DNA of 64,000 nucleotides. It comes from Pseudovirgaria hyperparasitica. Taxonomy: Eukaryota > Ascomycota > Dothideomycetes > Acrospermales > Acrospermaceae. The notes beneath the pieces were generated by a model. That model had not been told where the DNA came from. It was given only the letters and a program-made list of their open reading frames with translations, and did no database searches. Position numbers and translations under genes: made by a program. Numbering within the stretch: the stretch's first letter is position 1; each line of letters begins with the position of its first letter. The stretch is from NCBI RefSeq assembly GCF_010093815.1, contig NW_022985560.1:121501-185500 (forward strand). The letters run 5' to 3'. Positions 11,957 through 22,826 of this stretch are shown one piece after another.

Positions 11957-14900
11957 ATGTTTGAAGGCCGCTCGGGCCGAGGATCGACGATCACAAAAGG
12001 CGGTCCGGGGCTCCTCAAAGGTCCACATACGAAATTTCAGGGAGCTACAGACGATACGGCCCGCTTAAAGAGTCGACATGGGATGAACAATGTCTCTCGC
12101 GGCGGTGCGCGCGGAAACGCGCGCAGCACGGCATCCACAAGAGGAAGAGGAAGAGGTGGCAGAGCGCAACCTAGCGGATATCCATCGCAGCGGCGAAAGT
12201 CACAAGACTCACATATTTCACAAGAAGGCGAATCCCAGACTTCGGTCACATACAAACCAACTGGTGATGCTGCACATGACCGTTGGAAGCTGCTTCAGCA
12301 GAGGAGACAGATTGAAACCAAGAATGCAATCGACAAGGGTCTGATATGGGATCAGAGCAAGAAGGGTATGCGTCTCGGCGACGCCCGAGCTCCCAGAGGA
12401 ACTTGTCCGAGCATGTGTCCGGAATACGAAAGAGCCGAGAGAATTTCGAACAACGATGTTTGGGCTCAAGAACGAGACGCCCAAAACAAACCAGACGAAA
12501 CAAGAATGGTCAAGAAGTTTCGACGAGCAGCAGCAGGGCAGGGTGAAGCTCTCCCTTCAGACCTCAGGCCTCCGGAAATGCTCCAGAAAACAATGGACTT
12601 CCTCGTCAACGATGTGATTGCGAATGCAGAATGGCTTGGCGACGTGGCCAAATTTGTTTGGGATCGGACGCGTATGATCCGGACTGACTTTACCATCCAA
12701 AGAGTCGCGGAAGTCAAGAAGGACTACTCGAATATGGCGGATGTCAGGATCGCTATGGAGACATACGAACGGTGCATCCGTTACCATATCCTATCGATGC
12801 ACCACAACGGTGATACCGCGCGGGAGACAAAGCCAGACTACAGTTGGCAACAGGACCTGGAGCAACTCGAAAGCACCTTCTCCACGCTTACCCACATGTA
12901 CGATGATCATAGAGATCACTATCGCTCTCCAAATGAGGTTGAAATGAAGTCATACCAGATCATCCTTGCTGTACGAAAAGCGACGCAGAGTTTAGAGCAC
13001 GACATAGAAACTAAGTGGCCTCCGGAGTTCATCACAAATCCAGCTATTGACGTGGCTCTCAAAATATACGCTGCTGCCGGCGACATAAAGAAAACCCATG
13101 GCCCGCTGAGGCCGGAAACCACATTTCCCGTAGTTCAGGCCAATTGGCAACATTTCTGGAATACTGTGAGATCAAGTCAGGTGTCGTACCTTATGGCTTG
13201 CGCTGCTGAGGCTGTCTTCGACATCGTTAGACACAATGCTCTCAACGCGATCTGGAATGGGTACAACCGGGGAAAGGGAAAGCCAACGGACTTTGAAATA
13301 AAAGATCTGAAGGACATTTTAGCTTTTGATACTCCCGAAGAGACGCTCACTTACTGTGAGTATTTCGGCTTCACAGCATATGTGGATGCTATGGGACGTT
13401 TGTGCCTAGATCTTGGCGAGGTGCGCACCACCAGAGATCCTCTACGCAAGCCGAAGGATGGACTCAAACCTCAGTACATGGCAAAGTGGATTGAGCCAAA
13501 GCGAAAGCGCCGCAATCTTGCAGCCATCATAAACGGCTGGTCTGTTGAAGAAGCTGAGAAGCATGGCATGCTCGTTGAACAGATCGAAGAGAATGTTCAC
13601 GTTGAAGACGTTCCAATGAAGGTGTCGAAGAAGTTTCGTAACGAGTCTTCACTCTTCGTACCAGAGAACCCAGAGAGCCCCGAAAACAGTGAAGTCGATG
13701 CGGAAGGAGATGAAGAGGCTGAGGACGACGAGGACGACGACGGGGACCAAGAGAACGAAGATGAAAGTGAATATGAGGATGAGGATGAGGATGGGGATAA
13801 GGACGAAGAGGAGGAAGAGCACGAAGGGAACCAAGATGTCGCTACTGCCACCGCTGCTGTCGCTCATCCTGGCCGTCGCCCTGAGGACAATCCTTCACCC
13901 AAGCTCAACCCTTTCGCAAGCGCATTTCAACCTCGAAACAGTCTCGGTACGACCACGAAAGCCTTCGGTGGGACTTTCGGACAGCCTTCGGTTTCGTATA
14001 CACAACCCCCGGCTAAGACCGCCACTTCTAGCCCATTTTCTGCTTTCGCATCAGCCTCGAATCCCTCATCAAGCTCGACCTTTGGCAAACCCTCTTTCCA
14101 GCCGCCCATTGCGGTACAGAAACCTACATCTTTGTCCGCTACCACTTCAACACCTGAAGACGGGGCTAGCTCTACTTTGGCTGCTCAAAGTCTGCTAACA
14201 CAGTCGGCATTCTCGCAGCCTCCCTCGTCACATGACTCGAAACCGTCCTCTGTGGCTTCACCTTTCGCACCTCCGAATCCATCACCTAGCGGTACGACAT
14301 CTCCACTATCAACTTCTGCGAAATCTGTCACCCATCCGGAATCAGCATACAATCTAGCATCTGCGAGCGAAGGCCGCAGTAATGACCTTGCAGCCAAATC
14401 CTCCACCTCATCTACAGCTACTGCTCCAGCAACCAACCCTTTCGGTTTTGGTGGTACATTTCCCTCATTCACGACTACACGACCTTCACAAATACCCGCG
14501 CAAGCGTCGTCGAGCCTTCAATCCTTCACCAAAAACACGCAAGCTCAACCCTTACCTCCGCAGGTCAGCTCCTCAAGCTCAACATCGACCGCAACATTGT
14601 CTGCGTTTGCACCGACCTCTGCACCAGCTTCTACTGCTTTCACGCCATCTTCAGTGACCAAAGTGACAGGCCCAGCAGCATCGACGTTAAACTCATCACC
14701 ACTGGCAAAGCCTACGCAGACGCAGAACGATGGCGATCCGAGCATTACAGGGGAACAGCAGATCTCGTCTTCATTCTCGAAGTCTACTGTGTCATCACAA
14801 TTTCCAGAGTCTACTATCTCTGATCAACAGAACCGCACCCAAAAGCGGTCTGAAATATTCGAGTCGCTTGCTGTTCAGCTCATCGAAGAGCCTGAGCGTG

Positions 14901-16270
14901 GATTCATGAAACAATTGATGGACTTCGTCATTTTCCAGACTGTGCGCGAATCATTGGGTGAGTTCGAAGAAGAGAAGCTGCGTAAGGAAGCAGATGCATT
15001 TCGACAGAATAAGTTGGCTATCAAATACTGTATCATTTGGTATCGCAATGTGAAGCGGAAGAAAAGTCGGCAGCGTCGACACGATAGGAAAGAACGAGCC
15101 CGGCAACAGTTGGAGCTGATGAAGGCGAAAGAGAACGAAATACCCAAGAATTCGGCAGAAGCACTTCTGCAGGCACGGTCACGGAATGGCAAGGAAAAAT
15201 TGCGAAGCAATGGAGTCGCACCAACTGTCTCTCGTACCGTAGAGCAACCAGACACGCCTCAAGAAGACTTTGCTGTTAAACAGCCGGTGAAAAGCCCTGT
15301 CGAGAGCCCTGTCACACATACTCCTGTAAGGCATTCTCCACGCCCCTTTAATGCTGCAGAGCTTTTCGGTGTCACACCTCGCAACAGCATCAGCCGGCAT
15401 ACCCTGGATACCCAGTCTGTTCGCCCTGTATCCCATGAACGCCTTAACCAAACACATTCAGCCTACTTCAATTCCATCGCTAGCAGCGATGTCGACTCCA
15501 CCGCCAGATCTAGCTTCAATCGTAAGCGTACACGCCACGTACAAGATGACGGCTCCGACGACGATCTTTCGCCTGATAGAAACTCTCTGCCAGGCATCAC
15601 CAGCACATCATACTGGTCGAAGAGCCGCAAACGCATGAATTCGCTTTCCGGTGGTATGGACTTACGCCGCTCCTTCGGCCCAATCGCCGGTCTGAACGCA
15701 CACCTACGCCCATCTTCGTCTCATACGTCGCACGCATCCACTCCAGCACCTGATGTCGCTGCCGTCGATCCCCGTGATGCAGCCCTTCTTGCCCGTGTTG
15801 CTCGCGCACGCGCTTCGCTCATGGGTACATCGCCGTCTGTGTCTTCGAGCCCGGCTCTAGCAGACCTCAAGCCATTACAAAGGACCCTTCCCGGCCGTGT
15901 CGAGGGATTCCATAAGGAGGAGCCACGCGACAAGCCCGCTTATTGGTATCGTATTTCGCGATTCGTGAAGCGCGAGGACTATGGAAAGGCAGTGCTGGAT
16001 GTGGACAGACCGAAGTTCAGTCTTACGAATGCGCTGAAGCCGCAGCTTGAGGCGGCACAGAAGGAGGTGCGCAGTATGGAAGAGGACAAGCTGCAGAATC
16101 ACACACAAAAGGGGAAGAGGAAGCATGACGAGAAGACAAAGCAGGAGGAGAACAAGAAGAGGAAGGCGACCCGCAAGAACATGACGGCGCCACCTCTACC
16201 ACCACCAGGACCGCCAAAGTTGGCCAACAGCGCAGCGGGTGGTTCTTGGGATGACGCGATTGAGTTGTAA
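11957..16270 (+). CDS. SAC3: SAC3/GANP family nuclear mRNA export factor (TREX-2 scaffold)
   Basis: A single uninterrupted frame of 1437 codons. Sac3 is the scaffold of TREX-2, which couples transcription at nuclear pores to mRNA export. Residues about 149-540 form the SAC3/GANP domain, opening with the hallmark GTCPSMCPEYER and continuing through a PCI-like helical region. An Asp/Glu-rich stretch follows (about 578-625). Then comes a long Ser/Thr/Pro-rich segment with scattered NPF and FG motifs (about 640-960), similar to the nucleoporin-like or Mex67-binding repeats of other fungi. Residues about 968-1075 form a long charged helix (EERGF-like start, then CIIWYRNVKRKKSRQRR) that fits the Cdc31/Sus1 interaction region. 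The C-terminus is basic and Lys-rich. The N-terminus has RG-rich repeats (GRGRGGR). The start is the first in-frame ATG. It faces the next gene tail to tail. Confidence 0.95.
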   Translation: MFEGRSGRGSTITKGGPGLLKGPHTKFQGATDDTARLKSRHGMNNVSRGGARGNARSTASTRGRGRGGRAQPSGYPSQRRKSQDSHISQEGESQTSVTYKPTGDAAHDRWKLLQQRRQIETKNAIDKGLIWDQSKKGMRLGDARAPRGTCPSMCPEYERAERISNNDVWAQERDAQNKPDETRMVKKFRRAAAGQGEALPSDLRPPEMLQKTMDFLVNDVIANAEWLGDVAKFVWDRTRMIRTDFTIQRVAEVKKDYSNMADVRIAMETYERCIRYHILSMHHNGDTARETKPDYSWQQDLEQLESTFSTLTHMYDDHRDHYRSPNEVEMKSYQIILAVRKATQSLEHDIETKWPPEFITNPAIDVALKIYAAAGDIKKTHGPLRPETTFPVVQANWQHFWNTVRSSQVSYLMACAAEAVFDIVRHNALNAIWNGYNRGKGKPTDFEIKDLKDILAFDTPEETLTYCEYFGFTAYVDAMGRLCLDLGEVRTTRDPLRKPKDGLKPQYMAKWIEPKRKRRNLAAIINGWSVEEAEKHGMLVEQIEENVHVEDVPMKVSKKFRNESSLFVPENPESPENSEVDAEGDEEAEDDEDDDGDQENEDESEYEDEDEDGDKDEEEEEHEGNQDVATATAAVAHPGRRPEDNPSPKLNPFASAFQPRNSLGTTTKAFGGTFGQPSVSYTQPPAKTATSSPFSAFASASNPSSSSTFGKPSFQPPIAVQKPTSLSATTSTPEDGASSTLAAQSLLTQSAFSQPPSSHDSKPSSVASPFAPPNPSPSGTTSPLSTSAKSVTHPESAYNLASASEGRSNDLAAKSSTSSTATAPATNPFGFGGTFPSFTTTRPSQIPAQASSSLQSFTKNTQAQPLPPQVSSSSSTSTATLSAFAPTSAPASTAFTPSSVTKVTGPAASTLNSSPLAKPTQTQNDGDPSITGEQQISSSFSKSTVSSQFPESTISDQQNRTQKRSEIFESLAVQLIEEPERGFMKQLMDFVIFQTVRESLGEFEEEKLRKEADAFRQNKLAIKYCIIWYRNVKRKKSRQRRHDRKERARQQLELMKAKENEIPKNSAEALLQARSRNGKEKLRSNGVAPTVSRTVEQPDTPQEDFAVKQPVKSPVESPVTHTPVRHSPRPFNAAELFGVTPRNSISRHTLDTQSVRPVSHERLNQTHSAYFNSIASSDVDSTARSSFNRKRTRHVQDDGSDDDLSPDRNSLPGITSTSYWSKSRKRMNSLSGGMDLRRSFGPIAGLNAHLRPSSSHTSHASTPAPDVAAVDPRDAALLARVARARASLMGTSPSVSSSPALADLKPLQRTLPGRVEGFHKEEPRDKPAYWYRISRFVKREDYGKAVLDVDRPKFSLTNALKPQLEAAQKEVRSMEEDKLQNHTQKGKRKHDEKTKQEENKKRKATRKNMTAPPLPPPGPPKLANSAAGGSWDDAIEL

Positions 16271-17031
16271 TTTGAGACGACTTACGCATGCTGACTTGGT
16301 CTTCTTTGCATAAAACTTTGTAGCATACCTCATCATAGCATTTAGGGAAAGGAATACCCTGCGCTTAAGCGCTCGCTCGTGACTTCACACGAGTAAATAC
16401 ACATACACATACGCATGCACACGCGTATACATTATTGCACTGATATACACATCCAGTTTAACCCCATCAACGTTGGTTTAGATGTGCATACTAATCACCA
16501 CGCTCCAATATTGTGATTGAGCAGTTGACTATCTACCTGCCTGCCTGCCTGCCTGACTGTTTCATCATTAACCTGCTCACACCTATCAACCTGTTCCATT
16601 TCCCACCGACACAGTTTAGAAAGATATACTCCGATTTAACTAGTTCGTACGTGCAGAGATCACACATGCGTAGCGAGCTTTTCCTTCGGGCAACTAATAG
16701 TGCATACAAGTAGCAGTAGATGACTAGTTACGGGCTTTTAAGCTACTGAACGTTATGCTAAGAACCTTGGTCTAGTAAATCCACTTACCAGTGTAAGGAT
16801 GATTTTAGCGTAACTTACTTCTTCACGTCTCGTTGGACTTTTCACATACATCTAGCACAGCATAACGTAACACAGCACAATACAACCTATTGGAGCACAC
16901 CATAACATAACAATCGCTAGTAGACGACCCTCGATATCACTTTGTGCATGCCAATTCCATTCACCCACAGCTGTCCCCCGCAGTATACACTCACTCGTCC
17001 ACAGGGACTCCACCAGCCAGCCTATGATTTA
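16271..17031. other. Spacer between convergent genes
   Basis: Contains CA/TA-rich simple sequence near 16400 and a short CTGC repeat near 16541. It probably holds the two 3' UTRs. No gene is seen. Confidence 0.55.
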
Positions 17032-18291
17032 TCAGACAATACCAATCGCTTCAATCCGCTGCATCTCTCGCATCACCATGACCCATCCTTTCTCCGCCTC
17101 TAAGCGCCGCTCCTCACTCTCTTCTAGCTCCCTCTCCGTGCCCAACACCACATCATCGTTTGCACCAGTTGGTGCGGAAAGCGCCCTATCAATCAGCTCC
17201 TCCAGCTCACTCTTCCGCATGTGCAGATATGTGTAGCGCTCGAGGCGGTATCTCTGGTCGAGAGATGTTAAGCAGGAGGCAGTGGTAGCTGTAGTAGTGA
17301 AAGGGAAGTATGACAGGGCTGTCGCAAAGGAAGGAGGTTTGGGGAGCAGGGAAGTGGACGAGAGCGTGGACGGTGGAAAGTCAAGCCATGCGAGCAGATG
17401 CGCGAGGGAGGACTGCTCGTCCATGTCGAGCTTGGCAGTATGACTGGCTTCTCTCCCGCTGTGGTCTCGCTCAGGCTCGTCGTCACGCTTGTCGACTATA
17501 TATCCGTCGTCGTCGTCGTCGTCGGCGGCGGCTCCAGCATCGACATGGTGCGGTCCAACCTCAACACCGACACCCACCGACCGCCTCACAACAGACTTGC
17601 GCCTCGTCGCAAATAATCTCGCCGGCGCTGTACCGACTGCTTTCCGCCTCACCGTACCCTGTTCGCTCCTTCCCTGCACAAGGCCCCAGGCACGACCAAA
17701 CGGTCGCGTCAAGATGCCATCCGCCACTGTCGTTGCGCGGATCTCACTAGGGCCTTTCGATGTCGGGGTGGCGTGTTTGGGGAAGGGTGAAGAGGGTGGA
17801 GAGGGTAGGGATGCTCTGCACTCTTTTGAGGGGTGGTGGGCTTGGTAGATTAGAGGAGAGGGGTTGTATATAGCGTTGCTAAAGGGTGGTCTGTCTGTGT
17901 CTGGGTGGCAGTCTGTGTCTGGTTGCCTGTCGGCGTACGTGTCTGACGGTGTGAGAGTGGCGTGTTGTTGTTGGTTGCGTAGAGTGCTTGTGCTTGGACT
18001 TATGCTTGGACTTTCACTAGGAGTAGCATTCGTACTTTGGCTCTCCATCTCCATCGACGCTGTAGTCTTTGTTCCAGCACGCTGTGTAGGAGAGAACCGT
18101 GATTGCGGTGGCTTTTCACGCACTGGAATGCCCGAGTCAAAGACACGTTGCATGCTGCTAATAGAGCGGGTGCGAGGGGGTGTTTTTTCAGCAGGTTGCT
18201 CATGGCGTGAGGAGGCGAGAGAGGCCCATTTCTTGCGGAGGAAGGATGGAGAGGAGGTGGGGAAGGATAAGTGTGGTGCAGTGATAGGCAT
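17032..18291 (-). CDS. Uncharacterised Ser/Pro/Thr-rich protein with C-terminal helix
   Basis: An intronless frame of 419 codons that I do not recognise. The first 250 residues are low complexity, rich in Ser, Thr, Pro and basic patches (TPPRTRSISSMQRV, which looks like a kinase-target stretch), and are probably disordered. Residues about 295-419 look folded: a helical segment (SSLAHLLAWLDF), then LDQRYRLERYTYLHMRKSELEELIDRAL and a final charged helix (ELEESEERRLEAEKGW) ending in MQRIEAIGIV. The clean frame and folded-looking end argue that it is real, although overlapping frames in this GC-rich stretch are also open. No signal peptide or membrane segment is visible. Confidence 0.6.
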   Translation of the reverse strand: MPITAPHLSFPTSSPSFLRKKWASLASSRHEQPAEKTPPRTRSISSMQRVFDSGIPVREKPPQSRFSPTQRAGTKTTASMEMESQSTNATPSESPSISPSTSTLRNQQQHATLTPSDTYADRQPDTDCHPDTDRPPFSNAIYNPSPLIYQAHHPSKECRASLPSPPSSPFPKHATPTSKGPSEIRATTVADGILTRPFGRAWGLVQGRSEQGTVRRKAVGTAPARLFATRRKSVVRRSVGVGVEVGPHHVDAGAAADDDDDDGYIVDKRDDEPERDHSGREASHTAKLDMDEQSSLAHLLAWLDFPPSTLSSTSLLPKPPSFATALSYFPFTTTATTASCLTSLDQRYRLERYTYLHMRKSELEELIDRALSAPTGANDDVVLGTERELEESEERRLEAEKGWVMVMREMQRIEAIGIV

Positions 18292-18564
18292 TGCTCGGGA
18301 TCACGGTTGTGATTCGGTATTGCACTTTCAGTATAATGGTTGTAAGGGAAACGAATCGTGGAATGAGGATATGAATATGGGGAGAGAGGGAGGGTAAGTA
18401 GTGGTGAGTAGTGATACGTATCACATGAGGCTAATGGTTGATTTATATTCAACCTGAGTTCTGTCACAGGTCAGAATACCCACGTAGGTAATGATGGCCC
18501 ACGACGTGATTGATCTCGTGATTACTTTCGTGAAAAGCTTCAGTTGGCATATCTTTCAGACCTC

Positions 18565-19155
18565 TCATCCTCTGCATGGCCCACTCCCATTTCCAAAGCC
18601 CGGTTCCCATTGAATCTCCTGGCCTGCAGCAACCATACCACAAACCCCATCAACGGCCTCCCTATCCCTCACCTGTATCATTTCGTCCCTCTCCAATCGC
18701 CGCTTCCGACATGTCCGCTTTCGTCTTTCTAGTAGCGATCCACGCGCTTCAGACATCGGTAGAACTTTCTCCCGGTAGCTACTAACGAACATCTCTGGCG
18801 AGGCTAGTGGATTGGGGATTAGGTATCCGTCTACGAAGATGTGCGATGGGATTACGTTCTCTGGACGGGAGAGTGGGACAGGGGGCGGTGTTCGTGGGTA
18901 CTTGAACCATGTGTTTGTATCGCTCGGATTGAATCGGAACTCGTGCATGGTCTCCGAGAGAGATATGTTTGGCGAATTTTCTGCAGGGGATTGGGGGCTT
19001 GGAGCTGTGGATCGGAGAAAGTGCTGAGAAGAAGCTTGTTGGTCAGGGGATGGGTGGACTTTTGCTATAGCGGCGAGGTGTGGTTGATAAGGTATAAAGG
19101 GTTTTGACACTGACTCGTCTGTGCCAGAGTCGCTTCGTGACGATTGGGAGGACAT
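18565..19155 (-). CDS. Uncharacterised small protein
   Basis: A frame of about 196 codons from the ATG at 19155 (MSSQSSRSDSG). The frame is open to 19278, but the extra 41 residues look like leader sequence. The N-terminal half is Ser/Pro-rich. The middle has a conserved-looking core (EFRFNPSDTNTWFKYPRTPP, then HIFVDGYLIPNPLASPEMF), and a basic helix follows (LLERRKRTCRKRRLERDE). I do not recognise the family. The proline-rich and basic composition suggests a nuclear or cytosolic regulatory protein, but that is only inference. Confidence 0.5.
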   Translation of the reverse strand: MSSQSSRSDSGTDESVSKPFIPYQPHLAAIAKVHPSPDQQASSQHFLRSTAPSPQSPAENSPNISLSETMHEFRFNPSDTNTWFKYPRTPPPVPLSRPENVIPSHIFVDGYLIPNPLASPEMFVSSYREKVLPMSEARGSLLERRKRTCRKRRLERDEMIQVRDREAVDGVCGMVAAGQEIQWEPGFGNGSGPCRG

Positions 19156-20505
19156 ATTGAATGGCAAGTCGTGGTTTGGCGTGCTGTGGGTTATTGCATA
19201 TGGAATATGAGGCAGCCTGGACTCATATATAACTGTTCCAGCAGCAAACGAATCCGATACTTCATTCATAGACAGCAAATTCAGTCTTCATTTGCGTAGT
19301 GATGGTGGTGCGCTTATATGTTAGAACCAACCTGGAGGTAGATTCACTGAGACTACTGTGACGGTGCCAAAGCATTTCCACGAAGGAGGACTATGAGTGA
19401 ATGTTCGAAACGAACTAAGCACTGCGTGGCCGTTTATATGCCGGATCTCATGTCTCTCACATTCCATGATTAAGAAGTCCTATCAATGGTCATGTATACC
19501 TTAGATTAAACTCCATACGGACGAATATCGCACATGTCATGTTTCGTCTTCTCCAGTCAGTGCTCGGCCCTCTCCATACCCTGCAGTCCCTATTCCCGCA
19601 GAGTTGCATAACGACATAGATCGTTGCTTTGCCCCTATGCCTAGGTAGTTTTTTCCCGACTAGACTATGCAAACTAAGCAGTAGCAGGTAGCTACCGGCT
19701 TGAGCCTACGGGTCTGATATAGGTACTGTGCAGCCATTTACTAGTGCACTAGCACATCTCACATCAGATTCTGCAAATTGGACGGTAGTATATTGTGTCG
19801 ATATCTTTTGCCCCGGCTCCACCTGTGGACTCTACTTGATCATAAGTTTTACTTTATCCGTCGCATTCCTGATGAAGGCTCCGCACCTGATGGTTGCGAG
19901 ACTTCGGCAGAGCTAGCCTGCGTGTCGCTCAGTATTGATCTCTTTAGTACTCCATTCGATGACATCGCGTTGAGGTTTGAGATTACTTGTAGACTTGGTA
20001 TTTGATTGGGTGCTGTTAGTCAGTGCAAAGGCAATCGTAATATGCGTCCAATCATTGATATCAGAAGATCGCACATTAAATAGCTCTTGAACAGCACAAT
20101 AGCATCACTTGATACTATCTATCCCTAGGTGGTCGTCAGTTAATTGACTCGATCGACCCATTCATCACCAGCGGTTAAGATCCGATCCATGCAGCAAACT
20201 AGTAGTTATTATACCCACAGCTCGTCAACACTACACAAGTTCGCAGATCCCTTCTTCGGCCAGTTCTTGCTTTAAGATAGAGATTCCATGGTTCTCTTGG
20301 TTCTGAATGTGCGTCTGAGACCCCACCACCTGGATGCGATACATTATTCTCAATTCGGAGCTCATTCAAGCAAGCCTTAGTGACCTCTGCTTTGCGCTCC
20401 TGCTCGATCAGACAGCTTTCGTCAAAAATTTGTCTACTTGGGGTAGATGAATTCCAGTCTCGGTGGCGAGTACGTGCCCCTGAAAGGTTTCATTGGTGAA
20501 ATAAG
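19156..20505. other. Intergenic spacer
   Basis: No supported gene. It includes the promoter of the minus-strand gene ending at 19155. The short open frames are not coding-like. Confidence 0.5.
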
Positions 20506-20811
20506 TCAATTGGACGGAGCCACTACAGTCATAGATCGAGGACCCCGTGGCGCGCCTATTGGAGGTTCTATGATCCTGGTAGTATTGATGTGAGGTTGCA
20601 CCTGTTGCTGTTGATGCAGTGCAGGTACATAGGCACCGGAAGGCGCTAAAGCCGACCGTATTGAGTATTGGCTAGGAGGGTTGGACCGGATGATACCATG
20701 TTCCGAATCTACGCAATGACGAGCAGAAGTCGGCACGAAAGGTCTTGCCCGTGCATTGAAACAAAATGCGTCCTTTGGTGGGTCGGTCGGTGGAGTTCCT
20801 TGGGGTGCCAT
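20506..20811 (-). CDS. Small protein with a PAM2-like motif (hypothetical)
   Basis: A frame of 101 codons with no known domain. Residues 18-27 (FNARARPFVP) fit the PAM2 pattern LNxxAxxFxP, with Phe for Leu. PAM2 peptides bind the MLLE domain of poly(A)-binding protein. The remainder is Pro/Ser/Gln-rich and probably disordered, with a QQQQ run. The clean start (MAPQGTPPTDPPKD) leads straight into the motif. Because the frame is short, it could also be one exon of a larger gene or chance, so confidence is modest. Confidence 0.4.
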   Translation of the reverse strand: MAPQGTPPTDPPKDAFCFNARARPFVPTSARHCVDSEHGIIRSNPPSQYSIRSALAPSGAYVPALHQQQQVQPHINTTRIIEPPIGAPRGPRSMTVVAPSN

Positions 20812-21206
20812 GGTGAGGATGTGGTTAGGCTTATTCAGCGTGACTTGATGGAATAGACGTTGAATAGTAGTAGATGAGTACGGATATGTACGGTTCAGAA
20901 CAACACTTGCAACGTCGCTGTAGCGATCATCCTTCTGATGACATGAGCGGTTTGCCCGAACTCGTTTGATCCCACTGCCTTCACATAAGTGAATAACGCT
21001 TCACTCTGTCGTCGTGGCAAGGACGCCTCTGCACACTAGTCAGCTGGCAAGATCCAGGGAAGAGGTCACTCAAGAGGCCATGCCCAGCAGTGAAGTTCAA
21101 GAAAGGGTTTGGAGTCACTTCATTGCATGCGAGATGTATTAGAACCTATGTGGCAACCAATACTGGCATTTTGCTGCCGTGTCATCATTGCCTCTTTTCC
21201 CATGGT
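20812..21206. other. Spacer between the PAM2-like gene and LYS9
   Basis: Probably the LYS9 3' UTR and the promoter of the small gene. Nothing else is visible. Confidence 0.5.
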
Positions 21207-22826
21207 TTACTCTATGGTCTTCTCTGTCATGAAGATGCCATACTTCTCCTGCAGTTCCTTCCTCAACGGGGCATCCAGGTCTTCGCTCATTGGCGCCAGG
21301 ACACCGCGCTGGCTGATGGTGCCATTAAGAACCTGCTGAATGGCGACCGCACAAGGGACGCCGACGAGCTTGGCCATCGCTGAGTAGCCCTTGGGGTCAC
21401 CATACTCGATGAGCGTGGAAAAGCGCGTTTCTTTGCGGCCATCCTTGTGCTCGATTCCGAACTTGTGCTGCAAGAACACAAGATCACGCTCTCCTTCTTC
21501 GTATTGCATCTTCTTCTCGAGCTGCGCGCAAAGCGTATCGAGCGGGTTGCCGCGGGGCTCAATTGGCGTATCGCTGAACATGCCGACCCAGCGCATACCG
21601 GAGATGATGCGGTACTTTTCTTCAGTGTTGGGAAACTTCGTCTTTGAGCTGACTGCCCACAGAAGATCTTCTTCTGAACTCGAGCTAGATCCCAAGACCT
21701 TAGCTGTTGCCTCCTTCCATGGGATGGCTTCGTTGAGGAAGTCCCTTGGCTCGTCGCTGAGGAACCCAGTGTCTACGAGGACCTTGATGAACTCAGGGAA
21801 GCCTTGGAATCGGAGAGTACCTCGAACAATCTCCTCAGCTTCAGGAATGTCGTAACGCTCCTTGTACGGGGTGGAGTCACGGTTGGGATAGGCGACGAAT
21901 GCATAACCATTATAGCCGGTGAAGTACGGCTTGGCTGTGGCCATAAGCTCGGGACCGGAGACGTCTTTGATCTGGCCATTTTCATAGTAGCGAGCAGCGT
22001 TGCGGAGAGCGAGAAGCACGCCACGCGAGCTCCAGCTGAACTTATAGCCGAGAGGGTTGTCGGAACACTCTGGAGCTGGCAGACCACCACAATAACTGAG
22101 GAAACTAGTGATCTTTCCACCCGCCTTGTGGACTTCGGAGATGGTCTTAATGGCCCATAGATGATCAATACCACTGCAACATTTTAGGTTTGGCTCTGCG
22201 AAGAGTGCTTAGTGAGCTTACGGGTCTAGACCAATTTCATTCATGACAGTGATACCAGCCTCCTTAGCTTGGGCATCGAGCTCCAACATCGCTGGCGAGA
22301 CGTATGACGTGGTGACGACATGCTTCTTGCTCTTGATAGCAGACTTGATCACAAGCTAACCACTATGAGTCTCAGGTTATGCATTGAGTCCAGCAATACA
22401 TACCGCGTGAAATGTGTATGGGACAAGAGAAACGACAAGGTCGTTCTTGGCTACTTCAGCGTCCAGTGCCTTCTCATCGTTGAGGTCTAATGAGACGCAC
22501 TGGGTGTTTTTTAGGCCTTCGGCAAGTTTCTTGGATCGCTCCAAAGTCCTGCAAGCGACAGTGACAGTAACACCAGAGTTTGCGAGAATTTCGGCGGTGG
22601 GCCGGCAGACCTGTACCACAAAGGTTAACACATGAAGTCATGGAGCCGGAGTGCATCAGTGTGAAATGTAAAATGTTTGTTAGATCGAGATCACGTACAA
22701 AGCCGGCACCGAGAAGGAGAACATTGCTAACATCAGGTCAGTCATTGACATATTGAGATGCAAACAATGCACTTGCGCCCAATGACACCGTGATGGACGA
22801 TGTTTGAACACTTACTTTGAGGACAT
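21207..22826 (-). CDS. LYS9: Saccharopine dehydrogenase (NADP+, L-glutamate-forming)
   Basis: This enzyme of the alpha-aminoadipate lysine pathway makes saccharopine from aminoadipate semialdehyde and glutamate with NADPH. Five exons (transcript order 22826-22816, 22726-22699, 22610-22404, 22355-22222, 22173-21207) give 448 residues, the usual length. The first coding exon is only 11 nt. The N-terminus reads MSSNNVLLLGAGF, the Rossmann-fold nucleotide-binding glycine motif. Next come TVTVACRTLERSKKLAEGL and SLVPYTFH, then MNEIGLDPGIDH and SFLSYCGGLPAPE, which are family signatures, and GYKFSWSSRGVLLALRN. The last residues are KYGIFMTEKTIE. All phases agree. It is divergent from SEC15, and a Gcn4/CpcA-type site lies 81 bp upstream of the ATG. 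Confidence 0.96.

Noticed and set aside
17310-18397. Plus-strand frames opposite the minus-strand 419-codon gene
   Set aside because: They consist of low-complexity valine or serine runs from repeated GTC codons and lack domains. The minus-strand frame has a folded-looking C-terminus.
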